Origin: Acidobacteriota bacterium
GTDB lineage: Bacteria > Acidobacteriota > Terriglobia > Terriglobales > Acidobacteriaceae
Direction of reading: 5' to 3'
Length of the DNA: 55,645 bases
NCBI GenBank assembly: GCA_021806005.1
Contig: JAJZDM010000013.1
Coordinates: 1 to 55,645 of the forward strand
The notes under the pieces were generated by a model, which made no database searches, was not told where the DNA came from, and worked only from the letters and a program-made list of their open reading frames with translations. Positions within the stretch are counted from its first letter, which is position 1. Each line of letters starts with the position of its first letter. Made by a program: the position numbers and the translations under genes. Below, in pieces: positions 25,901 to 33,549 of this stretch.

Positions 25901-27005
25901 GCTCTACTTCACCGTGAAGTTCAACCTTCCGCCTACAGCAGAGTTCAAGGGCCTTGCAGCGGAGCAGGAGACCCTGTTCGACGCACTTTCCTACTTCCTG
26001 CAGGAATATGCGCTCCTCTCCGGCGAGCTCAACATCATCCCCAACGAAGCCTACCCGGGTTCGGGTCTGCCATCTCCCGGCCGCGCCGCAGAACTGATCG
26101 ACACCTTCACCAGGGCTACAGAACGTGTGGCGAAAGCATGGTCGTACTACTGGAAGCCAAGCGCCACAGCTATGGCGGTATCGGGCCTCTCTCCGGTTTT
26201 GACCGACGACTTCTATCTCTCCCTGCGCGAAAGCGATGGAGCCGTCACCGTATCCCTCTACGGCGTTACAGACAACGGCGCGAACCCTGCCTTCTGGCCC
26301 AGTGTTACTCCCAGCAGTCACCTCCCCTGGACACCGGATCGCGACAATGCCCGGCCCGCTGCATCGCCTGGAAGATGGTGGGAGCTCTCCCACACCTTTG
26401 CCAACTGCACACTGGAGGACATGGGCAGCATCAGCTTCGGGTGGCAGCAACTCAACATTCTCGACCGCCAGAATGCCACACTGACTGCCAACATCGTCCG
26501 CAATGCAAATCTGCTCGATGACGCCGCACGTCCCACCAACGCCGACTTTGTCTATCGCACCGCCGAGGTTGATTTTGCCAACTCCGCCGTGCCGCTCATC
26601 CAGCGTGCGGAGATAGCCCCCATAGCCCCTGCGGCGACGCTCACTGAGACCATCGAGCAGATACTTGCACCCCTTACCCGGGCAGCCTCCGGCCTACAAC
26701 CCACGCTCCGCATTGGCGCCACCTATCAGTACGATCTCGTTCCTTCACTTCCGGCGTCCATCGCCGTGCTTCTGGCGGACAATATCGACCTTGGCCAAGA
26801 CGGATCGCCACTTCCATCCATCGCGCATGACCTTGCGGCGGAGCTAAGCGTGTGGCACTCCCGCGTAGGTCCTTCCAATCAAGCAGCGCTGCTGGTTCTT
26901 TCACTCACTGTCTTCGGCACGCTTCGGGGAGAACGCCTTCCGATAGTGCAGATCCTGCGGATACCCATCGATGTCTCCGCCGTCACCCACGCGTGGTGGA
27001 GTTAA
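19956..27005 (+). CDS. Giant protein, 2349 residues, unknown function
   Basis: The protein has no signal peptide. Residues 1-250 are strand-rich. Residues 278-350 hold strongly hydrophobic stretches (MVPLTFFSGLLFEII, IVLQGVILILPGFAIWIYTNGDF). Residues 350-528 form a run of alternating amphipathic strands (GLSVYVKIGFNASILSASL, SVDFSILAASVTISLQAN, VSVSVRVKLFFFYISLSFSM), as expected for a large beta barrel or sheet. The remaining 1800 residues are Ala/Pro/Ser-rich, mixed helix and strand, with a tandem 15-bp duplication at 23203-23232 (SASGSPASGSPAS). It ends with a repeat-like strand region and ...THAWWS. The IYTNGDFRVNVG phrase recalls large uncharacterised bacterial proteins, but I cannot name a domain. 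The glycosyltransferase gene overlaps its end by 35 bases. Confidence 0.8.
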   Translation: MSEAFLQIDGTIFPKSAAPVAVELTIQIYGGPYTIRLATQQGISLNELWNAISQKLDEHIGISLPNLSSGPWSELIGVDSKTLATPTAYIGPAKTAANAGSSGTTAYLGVEINPPIRIGGKKQYGPVTIELEPKVTIHAMYITYDNGLDLRLKISTPTTTGPTSSSDGVELASTAGPDKFQIVTYPFPIPAQPSSATKVFDFRYLGLGQRVGPDPVVNVDDPMEKIFHQLENQFTATDPASIIKNLAESFYKPDRNWFVAAHVVIVGWDIMLLFNDPAMYGLRITVPMVPLTFFSGLLFEIIYQKLSPNLGVYYGALTLPYLMRRIVLQGVILILPGFAIWIYTNGDFRVNVGWPLGDSSIGIQVGVFMGIAGFYFAKLRSGDNPGATPSTNYNPILLFGIGLSVYVKIGFNASILSASLAVSLTATLQGLLAWRSGSSAASAPDHYWFAGTAGLSVLIEGSVDFSILAASVTISLQANIAIAFETGYATLIGVSAEVSVSVRVKLFFFYISLSFSMRISHDFVIGSGPYASVSAPLDPALAPFVTPSISPRQLQARHVARKLMATFATQRGSIAAFRAGCMAAAVDTPIPLDVYFILQCTALYDGSPAFACVASLFIQAPEHASGPQTPFEQLVRALLHWLYNGYSNPAEDVASRLAELAVALGEGSEPPSAQFGGFLGFGEALRGFLYSSFAFSLHGIDSGAPPPFSGPSAVLPMFDNLTFTYPVVGSPDTAQVDFNAFNTTPLVYPQAVSMYFQGIAWSGSGQQAVNARREMVQPGPSMASFLMADYYLLLARQVVAGLRDLASTHMQEAEQAYFASLEATGADSLHAVPVVADYVAQITGDSSLDTLLDQYDFSSASGLGSRFLLNGLQLPDPNQIPAIPTPQNMRDVPTLGLYILTGQQFTVPAGLATVVATLSEGSTYAAPPTPRADGLLRGGVHLAAAPGSPIQASITLQEPVPPMPAPQWQIVAEPPTILSPGVVTLSALPPISPHALYFSLKNQTAWQSPANATACTILPLPPQLMQRLASDPGLLLDVTADQPSDHLKKSRSVSGAASISAAPALLIRMTLTQVPAESVGRVSASGSPASGSPASQAPRYLPFVYQLGGTDEATRDLIHAALQGDLKGARLSLLYADGSGYTSQLLAPTTLVAKTNLSTVNQAQSAGPVHLLRALRINDAPTDFAPISDVSDFLRLLWEVSVVNAPGYFLFYEDADGADLPSSLFESSGSQGSTGQLQVLLSYGAPVPRPALQACQNSIWIAQAPTNGTLFGGVLAPDNMPLPQWSPTYPAGNLGFKVEWNPNIPSPPPPFDVDEIYQLLQYSIQAGGGYSNSNWSLPAGPTNPTPDAFSKAIRSNQDWIYTKTLPVADFFTQVAPNKSSRYAIMGHPVTTAFRFDDLFGNVLPAAQTMAVMPLYNDPLINLGEWPGVQLHYQIHSGDSISAALLLRAVFDPEALTPQPSSPPSSPDMPPAETATQQWQSVLDRYLLILDQLLDPNTSATLTCSLRATPTSDPAKFLRQLQQYAQLILDQVYIALADASPSGQGSPAQMVVQEFYGVLPFAQISALPSDISPVSVCVTLSRPASLVDPTVAQRLPSVATMSYAPSPDLEIDSSPYGSPGALTGMAAFAQRFEQAFKGFDDKAGSLKLAQSSGLQESAEFKPLWAVRWSATAGIHVNFPSQPVYFALRPLSTSLITQHSKATGLFYTNVDLDAWAHDFVSACDEFLQPRNAVAIAVLDQRNHTNYFNRLLAAKTSLSQSIPQGVMQLLQDQAGEGDLAAAQTSLTQALLTTLSNAFSVSTILQAPALVGTGTISTGSPVTRPARLWGTVGPHLTQETAGRQYSFSNGEIDLQAGQQILTSLVSVQDASAQSRLTLPLSYQITYLQNDFQPEVDGYVASSWIKFILDTDRQLLLPVQSLADIPIPLPFYPSLPRLVSQTAAAAPYTSPSTSAHAGSNIVEHEIADALRWDYTVVIAHDWATQDQLYFTVKFNLPPTAEFKGLAAEQETLFDALSYFLQEYALLSGELNIIPNEAYPGSGLPSPGRAAELIDTFTRATERVAKAWSYYWKPSATAMAVSGLSPVLTDDFYLSLRESDGAVTVSLYGVTDNGANPAFWPSVTPSSHLPWTPDRDNARPAASPGRWWELSHTFANCTLEDMGSISFGWQQLNILDRQNATLTANIVRNANLLDDAARPTNADFVYRTAEVDFANSAVPLIQRAEIAPIAPAATLTETIEQILAPLTRAASGLQPTLRIGATYQYDLVPSLPASIAVLLADNIDLGQDGSPLPSIAHDLAAELSVWHSRVGPSNQAALLVLSLTVFGTLRGERLPIVQILRIPIDVSAVTHAWWS

Positions 27006-29871
27006 CTCACCCCAACCCGTAAAGATCACCCATTTGATATCTCGGCAAAGCTCCATCAAGCTCGAACATCTCAGTGAATACCGCAACCTCCACCTTGGCG
27101 AGACATTCATCGTCTGTGGTTGTGGTCGATCGCTTGCAGGTTTCACGGCTCCCCACCGTTTCCTCACGATTGGGGTGAACGACGTGGGCCGTCTCTTCCA
27201 GCCGGATTACCTGGTCGTTCTCAACCCCGGGCAACAGTTCACGGGCGACCGGTACCGCTATGTGGAAGAGACCCGGGCCACCGCAGTGTTCAGCCATCTT
27301 CCGCTGAAGCTGCAACATGCTCCGGTTGTGCCGATACGCCTGGGCAAGCGCGGCGGAGTGGATGACGCCGATCCCTCCGCCCTGCACTACACCCGCAACT
27401 CTCCTTATATGGCTGTGTGTCTCGCCATGCACATGGGTGCTGCCCGCATTGGTCTATTGGGTGTTGACTTTACGGACCATCATTTCTTCGGGGATACGGG
27501 ACGCCATCCGCTGACCGGAGAGCTTCGCCAGACCGACGCCGAATACCAGAGGCTCTTCGCCGAGTGCGAACGGCGCGGCATCGAGATCTTCAACCTGAGT
27601 CAGGAGAGCGTCCTCACCTCGCTTCCTCGTTTGAGCCAGGAGCAGTTCACCGCGCGTAGCCTGGCCCATCCGGTAACACCGATGCTGGAGGGCCGCCGGG
27701 TCTTTTTCGTCCACTATCGCTTTCAGACCTGCGGAGAGGTCTTCCGCGACGGCATGGAACCCGCCGCCCGCGAGCTAGGGCTCGATTTTGCCGCAGCCCA
27801 TGCTACGGACCCCGATCTGGAATCCAGAATCTCGGCCTTCAACCCAGAACTTCTGTTCGTTGTTCATGGCCGCAAATTTCACCAGCGCGCCGGCCACCTG
27901 CTGCAGCACTACAACTCTGCAGTGTGGCTGCTTGACGAACCCTACGAAGTGGATGACACCAGCCGGTTTTCGAAGTACTTTCGTACCGTCTTCGTCAACG
28001 ACTCGGGAACGCTCCTCCGCCACAACAACGCTCACTATCTCCCTGTCTGCTACAACCCCTACGACTCCGCCTATCAGGCAAAGCCGCGCCAGTACCGTGT
28101 TGGCTTCATTGGAGATGCTGACCCCGCCCGGGAGCGGCTGCTCGCGCCTTTGGCGGAGCAGGGCCTACTCTCCTACGTTGCTGGCGGTCCATGGCGCTCC
28201 GCTGCTCTTCGTGCTCTGAGCCTTGGCCTGAGAATTCCTGCGGAGCAGACCACGGCTCTTTATCGGGAGACTGAGATCGTGCTTAACATCTTCCGCAGCA
28301 AACACCACTTCAATCAGCGCCGCACTCCGGGAGGCGCTTTGAATCCGCGCGTCTACGAGGCAGCAGCCAACGGCTGCCTACCGCTCTCAGAGCCGCGCAG
28401 CGAGCTTTTCTCACTTTGGCCGCAGGCTCCGACCTTTCACGATGAGGCCAGCCTGATCGGCGCGCTGCAAAGCCTCCTCGATGATCCCGCGCGCGTTGCC
28501 GCTCTCAGCAACTCCGCAGTTCGTGCCTTCCGCTCCCACACCTACGCGCAGCGCCTTCGCTTCGCACTCGGGATCGCTCTCCAACCCCGCCCCGTCTTCA
28601 CCCTTCGAGGCGCTATGCCGACTTACCGCCCCGCTACGCCCGTTTCTGTCTCTGATCCTGAACCGCCGCCTGTGCGCGTGGCTGAACTCCCTGGGTGGAT
28701 CGCAAATGCGCCAGTCGTGCGGCAGGAGTCTGATGGCGTGCTAGTTATCACCAAAGCCAAAGAGGATGCCCCTGGGTCGGAGCGCGGCCTGATGGGAGCG
28801 GAAGCGACGGAGGATCTTACCCTTTCCTTCGAAGTCTGGCTTGATCCCGGCACCAGCTTTCTGGCGAAAGTTCATCAGCAGGATCAAATCGATCAGGCAA
28901 CAAACTCTTACCATCTCCACGCGACAGGCAGCGGCGCGATCGTTGCCCGCCACAATCACGTCCTCGGTCGCTCCAGCTTTCCACCCAACTGCTGGGTGCA
29001 GGTCAGCATGCGTGTCTGTGGCAACCGCCTCGACGTGCAAATCAACGACCAGAATGTCACTATCACGGATGACGTGCTGCCTCGCGGCTTCTGCTTCATC
29101 GGGATCAAAGGCGGTAGAGCCAGGGTCCGCGCACTTTCTTTCATTCCGGGAACACCTACAGACCAGGCGCTTTCTGCGGAGAAGGCGGCTCCCGTTAAGC
29201 CCCCAACCTCCAGCGTGCTGCTCCACTCCGCGCCTCGCACAGAGGCGCCACTCCTCAGCATTATCACTACCGTCTATGATCGGGTGGAATGTCTTGACGA
29301 CTGTCTCGCCTCGCTTGAGGAGCTTACCTATCGCAACTTTGAGCACGTTATTGTTGCTGATGCTCCGGACCCCGCAATTCTTGAGCAGCTCAAAACGACT
29401 ATTGAGCGTCATCCGGTCACGAACAACCGCATCTTCGCAAGCTTGACCCAGCGCCACAACGACTGGGGCATCGCGCCCGCCGCCGCGGGGCTCGCGATGT
29501 CAACAGGTAAGTATGTCGCCTTCCTCTCGGACGACAACGGCTATCTGCCAGACCACTTCGAGCCGCTGATCGCGGCCCTGGAGCGCGATGCCAATCTCGG
29601 CTTCGCGTATAGTTCCTGTCTTTATGCGGGTCGTTGCATTCTCCGCCGCCCGCGTCCCTGTTCCGGCGGCATAGACCTTGGGCAGCCTGTTCTGCGCCGC
29701 GAAACGCTCGACCGTCATCTCAATGGAACATTGCCCTTTGCCGAATTCGGCTGGGACTGGCGCATGATCGAGTGCCTCCTCCGAGCCAATGTCCGGTACA
29801 CCCATATCGACCGCGCCAGCTTCATCTTCCGCCTGCATCAGTATCCGCACCTCAAGAAGGCACAGGCATGA
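26971..29871 (+). CDS. Four-part glycosyltransferase fusion (DUF115-like, CgeB-like, LamG-like, GT2)
   Basis: The 966-residue protein has four visible parts. Residues 25-225: a DUF115/Maf-like region with FIVCGCGRSLAGF, LTIGVNDVGRLFQPDYLVVLNP and IGLLGVDFTDHHFFGD, as in motility-accessory and sialyltransferase-like enzymes. Residues 240-540: a CgeB-type glycosyltransferase (FVHYRFQTCGEVF, NPRVYEAAANGCLPLSE). Residues 595-725: a concanavalin/LamG-like sugar-binding domain (YHLHATGSGAIVARHNH). Residues 757-966: a GT2/GT-A domain (LLSIITTVYDRVECLDDCL, with SDDNGYLPDHF as the DxD region). It overlaps the giant gene by 35 bases and the next gene by four, so it is part of the same operon and probably glycosylates a product of it. 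The true start could lie a few codons downstream. Confidence 0.85.
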   Translation: MSPPSPTRGGVNSPQPVKITHLISRQSSIKLEHLSEYRNLHLGETFIVCGCGRSLAGFTAPHRFLTIGVNDVGRLFQPDYLVVLNPGQQFTGDRYRYVEETRATAVFSHLPLKLQHAPVVPIRLGKRGGVDDADPSALHYTRNSPYMAVCLAMHMGAARIGLLGVDFTDHHFFGDTGRHPLTGELRQTDAEYQRLFAECERRGIEIFNLSQESVLTSLPRLSQEQFTARSLAHPVTPMLEGRRVFFVHYRFQTCGEVFRDGMEPAARELGLDFAAAHATDPDLESRISAFNPELLFVVHGRKFHQRAGHLLQHYNSAVWLLDEPYEVDDTSRFSKYFRTVFVNDSGTLLRHNNAHYLPVCYNPYDSAYQAKPRQYRVGFIGDADPARERLLAPLAEQGLLSYVAGGPWRSAALRALSLGLRIPAEQTTALYRETEIVLNIFRSKHHFNQRRTPGGALNPRVYEAAANGCLPLSEPRSELFSLWPQAPTFHDEASLIGALQSLLDDPARVAALSNSAVRAFRSHTYAQRLRFALGIALQPRPVFTLRGAMPTYRPATPVSVSDPEPPPVRVAELPGWIANAPVVRQESDGVLVITKAKEDAPGSERGLMGAEATEDLTLSFEVWLDPGTSFLAKVHQQDQIDQATNSYHLHATGSGAIVARHNHVLGRSSFPPNCWVQVSMRVCGNRLDVQINDQNVTITDDVLPRGFCFIGIKGGRARVRALSFIPGTPTDQALSAEKAAPVKPPTSSVLLHSAPRTEAPLLSIITTVYDRVECLDDCLASLEELTYRNFEHVIVADAPDPAILEQLKTTIERHPVTNNRIFASLTQRHNDWGIAPAAAGLAMSTGKYVAFLSDDNGYLPDHFEPLIAALERDANLGFAYSSCLYAGRCILRRPRPCSGGIDLGQPVLRRETLDRHLNGTLPFAEFGWDWRMIECLLRANVRYTHIDRASFIFRLHQYPHLKKAQA

Positions 29872-30650
29872 TCTCCTACTGCATCGCATCCTATCGCCCC
29901 ATTTACTCAAGACTCCTGGTGGACGATCTCATCGGCAAGACCTCCGTCCCCTTCGAGATCCTGGTGTGGCTGAACACAAGTGACCCTGACTACCACGCGT
30001 ACCTCGAATCCCTGCAGCGTGCGGCCGCACCTGTACGCATCATCGGCGAATCCCCTGAGAACCTGGGTATGGCTGCCTACAAAAGACTGTTCGCTGAGGC
30101 CCGATACGAGATGATCGTGCAGATCGACGATGATGTCGTCTGCGTCTCTCCACACATCGCCGAAGTGGCCCGTGACATCTTCGCCCGCTTTCCAGAGGTA
30201 GGAATGCTGACCGCGGATGTCTGGCAGGATGATCTGACCACGGGAGCTCGTCCGCATATCTCTGGCTACAGGACGATCAACGCCGTACACGGCCTGTACG
30301 AGGGTCCCATTGATGGATGGTTTGCTGTCTATCGCCGCGCGGTGACGAGCCTCGCCTCCAAGCTTCCCGACGCTCGCTATATGTATATCGGTGCGCACCT
30401 GCTCAGCCTTATGAAGGGTATCGGTATGCAGGGCTATCTCTGCACCCGTATGAAGGTCTTCCACGTCATAGGCCCTCAGTACGCCAACGCCTTCGGAATG
30501 GTCGACTTCGAAATCGGCAAGTACCATTCCATCGCGCGCCATGACGTGGCCAAAGAGTATGAAGACGCGCGTGCGGCGGGCCTTCCAGGTGAGGCTGAGA
30601 TGCAAGGCCGCCTGCAGAGTATCCGCCACCACCTCCAGACCTTTGCCTGA
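29868..30650 (+). CDS. GT-A-fold glycosyltransferase (GT2-like)
   Basis: I start this 260-residue protein at ATG 29868, which overlaps the stop of the fusion gene (ATGA); the open frame extends much further upstream but only inside that gene. MISYCIASYRPIYSRLLVDDL is a normal GT2-type beginning, and MIVQIDDDVVCVSP carries the DxD metal/nucleotide-sugar motif at residues 86-88. The segment GPIDGWFAVYRRAV follows in the acceptor region. It belongs to the same translationally coupled gene set. Donor and acceptor sugars cannot be predicted. Confidence 0.85.
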   Translation: MISYCIASYRPIYSRLLVDDLIGKTSVPFEILVWLNTSDPDYHAYLESLQRAAAPVRIIGESPENLGMAAYKRLFAEARYEMIVQIDDDVVCVSPHIAEVARDIFARFPEVGMLTADVWQDDLTTGARPHISGYRTINAVHGLYEGPIDGWFAVYRRAVTSLASKLPDARYMYIGAHLLSLMKGIGMQGYLCTRMKVFHVIGPQYANAFGMVDFEIGKYHSIARHDVAKEYEDARAAGLPGEAEMQGRLQSIRHHLQTFA

Positions 30651-30670
30651 CCGGAAGCCGAAGACACCCT

Positions 30671-31324
30671 ATGAACCTTTGGTATGACTTTCTCACCAAC
30701 GAACAACGGTCCATCCACAAATGGACGCACTACTTTCCCATCTACGAACGCCACTTCGATCGCTTCCGAAATACGGACGTCATCTTCATGGAGATAGGCT
30801 GCGGCGAAGGCGGATCCCTGCAGATGTGGAAGCGGTACCTTGGCCCCTACGCCCGGATCATCGGTATAGATATCAACCCGGAGTGCGTTGCATTCGCGGA
30901 CGATCAGATCCAGATACGCATCGGTCATCAGGCGGACAGAAGCTTTCTGGCTGAGATGCTTTCGGAGTTTGGATCGCCGGATGTTGTCCTCGACGACGGC
31001 GGCCACAATATGGCCGATATCACCGGAACCTTTGAGTGCCTTTATCCGGCCGTGAGCCGCAACGGTCTTTACCTGGTGGAGGACCTCCATGCCGCCTACT
31101 GGGACGAGTATGGAGGGGGCCTTCATCGCCAGGGGTCCTTTCTGGAGTTCGCCAAGCAACTGATTGACGAACTCAATGCAGACCATACCCGAGGGGCCGT
31201 GCAGCCAACAGAATTTACACGCTCCACGCATTCCATGCATTTCTACGATAGTGTTGCCGTCTTCGAGAAGGGCCGTCATCTCCCCAAGCACGACCTGAAG
31301 ACCGGGCAATCCCGGCCAGGGTAG
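30671..31324 (+). CDS. Class I SAM-dependent methyltransferase (TylF/cephalosporin-hydroxylase-like)
   Basis: The 217-residue protein has the Rossmann methyltransferase motifs FMEIGCGEGGSLQMW (motif I), IIGIDINPECV (acidic end of strand 2), DVVLDDGGHNMADI (motif IV, with the metal-binding Asp pair of the macrocin-O-methyltransferase group) and YLVEDLHAAYW. Members of this group methylate sugar hydroxyls in macrolides and surface glycans. It starts 20 bases after the glycosyltransferase stop and is the last gene of the rightward set, which suggests a final O-methylation of the glycan made by the two upstream enzymes. Confidence 0.87.
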   Translation: MNLWYDFLTNEQRSIHKWTHYFPIYERHFDRFRNTDVIFMEIGCGEGGSLQMWKRYLGPYARIIGIDINPECVAFADDQIQIRIGHQADRSFLAEMLSEFGSPDVVLDDGGHNMADITGTFECLYPAVSRNGLYLVEDLHAAYWDEYGGGLHRQGSFLEFAKQLIDELNADHTRGAVQPTEFTRSTHSMHFYDSVAVFEKGRHLPKHDLKTGQSRPG

Positions 31325-31767
31325 AGTGCGCTCCAGCGCGGCCCCATGCGATGGGCCGTGCCGCGTGCGTATCCTACGGATTGCGCGGATTGCGAACGGG
31401 CGGCGACATGCCGGGCGCCCGAGGAGGATGAGTTGCTTCTACCGCGAGGCAGGGAGTTGGGGGAGGGCATGAATCCTCGCCGGCGTTCGAGTCGTTTTGA
31501 ACCGTCCGTTGCGGCAGCGGCCTGGGAGCGCCGGTTGTTATGGCAGGATCGTTTGCTTGAGTCCAGGCGCATCTTCGAAGAGGTGCTATTCCAGCCCTTT
31601 GGTAAAGGTTTATCATAGCTGCGCAGCGAAGAAGCCTGCGACAGGAGCACGAAGGTGCTCGCCCATTCTGTTTCTTGCTGCAAGAGGAATTCTTCCAGAA
31701 TGTAATTTGACTGGATCCGTCCCGATCCGGCTTCAAGTCTCAGACCATGGCGTGAAAGTGAGGAAGG
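31325..31767. other. Intergenic stretch
   Basis: About 440 bases between the methyltransferase and the esterase hold no supportable gene. A 90-residue frame (31346-31618) is Arg/Glu-rich and has no ribosome binding site. The promoter of the next gene is probably in the somewhat AT-richer 31660-31760 segment, but I see no clear hexamer pair. Confidence 0.45.
31339..31358 (+). terminator. Possible terminator hairpin after the giant-protein operon
   Basis: CGGCCCCAT-GCG-ATGGGCCG forms an eight-pair stem with one bulged C, 15 bases after the methyltransferase stop. There is no T tract, so this is weak evidence for an intrinsic terminator; it may only mark the 3' end of the transcript. Confidence 0.35.
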
Positions 31768-33294
31768 ATGAAGTGTTGGCATCGTTATCTGCTGGGGTTG
31801 GCTGTCCTCTCCTGGGTTTCTGCGTCCGCATGGTGGAGCGTTACGGCACAGACCCCGGCGCAGTGGATCAGTCCTGCAAACTGGTTCAACCCGCAGACAG
31901 CCGCCGTGCGCAAGCCGGGCAGTACCGTTCGCATCGACCTGATTGGTGACTCGACCCAGACAAAGAATGCGGGGTATGGACGGGGTTTCTGTGCCAATCT
32001 GACAGCCCAGGTCGACTGTCTGGATATGGCCAAGGGCGGCGCGAGCACAAAGACCTATCGCCAGCAGGGCCTGTGGGAGCATGCTCTCGAGACCAGGCCT
32101 GACTACATGCTCATCCAGTTTGGACACAACGATGAGATCTCGCCCAACCATCTGCCACGCGAGGTGCCGCTGTCGGACTATATCGACAACCTCAGGCAGT
32201 TTGTCACCGAGGCCCGCGCCGCCGGAGTCCAACCCATCCTGGTGACGCCATTAACCCGCCGCTACTTCGGCAGCGATGGCAGGATTCACTCTGACCTAAC
32301 CGCCTACAGCAATGCGATGATCGACGTGGCGAAGCAGATGCAGGCTCCGCTGATAGACCTGCAGGTGATGAGCATCGCGTATCTGGATAAAGTGGGCAAA
32401 GCAGAGGGTGAAAAGCTATCGATTACGAAGAAGGACCGGGAAGGGAAGACTGTAACTGACGAGACGCACCTCAACTGGGAGGGCAGCTACGTCTTTGGCC
32501 GCATGGTGGCGGTTGGCATGGAGAAGGCTATGCCTGTACTGGCGCCGTATGTGCTTCCCGCCCCGGCAGTTCTGCCGCCAGCGGGCGTCGAGGCCATGAG
32601 CGTCATCGACGGTGGACCGGTCAAGATTGTTCTGGTGGGCGATTCTACGGTGGCGACGCAGGGAGGCTGGGGCCCCGGCTTCTGTGCGGTGATGACGCCC
32701 AACGTCACCTGCATCGACGACGCGAGGAACGGACGCAGCACAAAGAGCTATATCGACGAAGGGTTGTGGAGCGCGGCGCTGGCGGAGCGCGGCAACTACT
32801 ATCTCATCCAGTTTGGTCACAACGATGAGAAGCAGGATCCGGGGCGTCATACCGATCCGGAGACGACCTACGCCGCCAACCTGCGCCTGTTCATCCAGAA
32901 TGTGCGGGCCATAGGCGCCGTTCCTGTCATTATCTCGCCTCTGGCGCGCCGAACCTTCCATGACGGCAAGCCTTCCAATCAGGACCTGCAACTCTATGCC
33001 GACGCAGCCCGACGAGTGGCCGAGCAGGATGGCGTCCCCTTCGTGGATCTGCTCGCGCTCTCCGACAGGTTGCTGAGCACCATGACGCAGGCCCAGGCGG
33101 ACCAGTTCGACGCTGTGGGTCATCCCGACCAGCGTGCGGAGAATGGCAGCGCCAAGCTCGACCGCACGCATCTGGACGCGGAGGGCAAGCAGGTCTTCGG
33201 CCGCATGGTTGCGGATAATCTTTCCAGGCAACTGGTAGAACTCGGTCCGGATGTGAAGGGTGTTCCCGCCCCTGCAACACCGGCCGCGAAGTGA
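31768..33294 (+). CDS. Exported tandem-domain rhamnogalacturonan acetylesterase-type SGNH hydrolase
   Basis: The 508-residue protein has a signal peptide (residues 1-27, ending near VTAQ) and two complete SGNH esterase domains. Domain 1 has DLIGDSTQTK (Ser62), QFGHNDEIS and the catalytic DETHLNWEGSYVFGRM. Domain 2 has VLVGDSTVAT (Ser near 293), QFGHNDEKQ and DRTHLDAEGKQVFGRM. Both therefore keep Ser, Gly, Asn, Asp and His. Single-domain relatives (CE12) deacetylate rhamnogalacturonan in pectin. This fits the alpha-rhamnosidase remnant and the other esterase at the left of the window. A short Pro/Ala linker joins the domains and ends the protein. Confidence 0.9.
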   Translation: MKCWHRYLLGLAVLSWVSASAWWSVTAQTPAQWISPANWFNPQTAAVRKPGSTVRIDLIGDSTQTKNAGYGRGFCANLTAQVDCLDMAKGGASTKTYRQQGLWEHALETRPDYMLIQFGHNDEISPNHLPREVPLSDYIDNLRQFVTEARAAGVQPILVTPLTRRYFGSDGRIHSDLTAYSNAMIDVAKQMQAPLIDLQVMSIAYLDKVGKAEGEKLSITKKDREGKTVTDETHLNWEGSYVFGRMVAVGMEKAMPVLAPYVLPAPAVLPPAGVEAMSVIDGGPVKIVLVGDSTVATQGGWGPGFCAVMTPNVTCIDDARNGRSTKSYIDEGLWSAALAERGNYYLIQFGHNDEKQDPGRHTDPETTYAANLRLFIQNVRAIGAVPVIISPLARRTFHDGKPSNQDLQLYADAARRVAEQDGVPFVDLLALSDRLLSTMTQAQADQFDAVGHPDQRAENGSAKLDRTHLDAEGKQVFGRMVADNLSRQLVELGPDVKGVPAPATPAAK

Positions 33295-33334
33295 AGGTAA
33301 TAGAGGCTGGCAACGGGGCCGTTCGAGCGCACTC

Positions 33335-33451
33335 TAAGGCAGTTTCGGTGTAGGTTGTAGAGGGCGACTCGACTTCGATGGTCGTTTTCCCGCAATGAAA
33401 ACGGCACTGCAAGCCCGTTTCGGGATACGCATCAACACCGAAAATGCCATA
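33335..33451 (-). repeat. ~117-bp dispersed repeat, copy 1
   Basis: This sequence recurs in inverted orientation at 49772-49887 with roughly nine in ten bases the same by eye. Both copies include GCGACTCGACTTCGATG, a GTTTTCCC..CAATGAAAAC inverted repeat, and a stretch reading QARFGIRINTENA in one frame. The GTTTTCcCgCAATGAAAAC core can fold. Both copies are outside genes, here 41 bases after the esterase stop. It is a chromosomal interspersed repeat, possibly a MITE-like or REP-like unit. Confidence 0.75.
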
Positions 33452-33549
33452 AAGCGCATGGTCGGCACAGGAGCACCTGCTCCGGGCACTGGTGGGCGGG
33501 AGGCTCCCATCCGCCCGGGGTCAACCGGCCTCTGGCTGCAAAACATTCT

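Noticed and set aside
13496-31324. The giant-protein cluster as a prophage or contractile injection system
   Set aside because: I see no sheath, tube, baseplate, AAA+ ATPase, terminase, capsid or lysis gene, and glycosyltransferase and methyltransferase genes follow instead.
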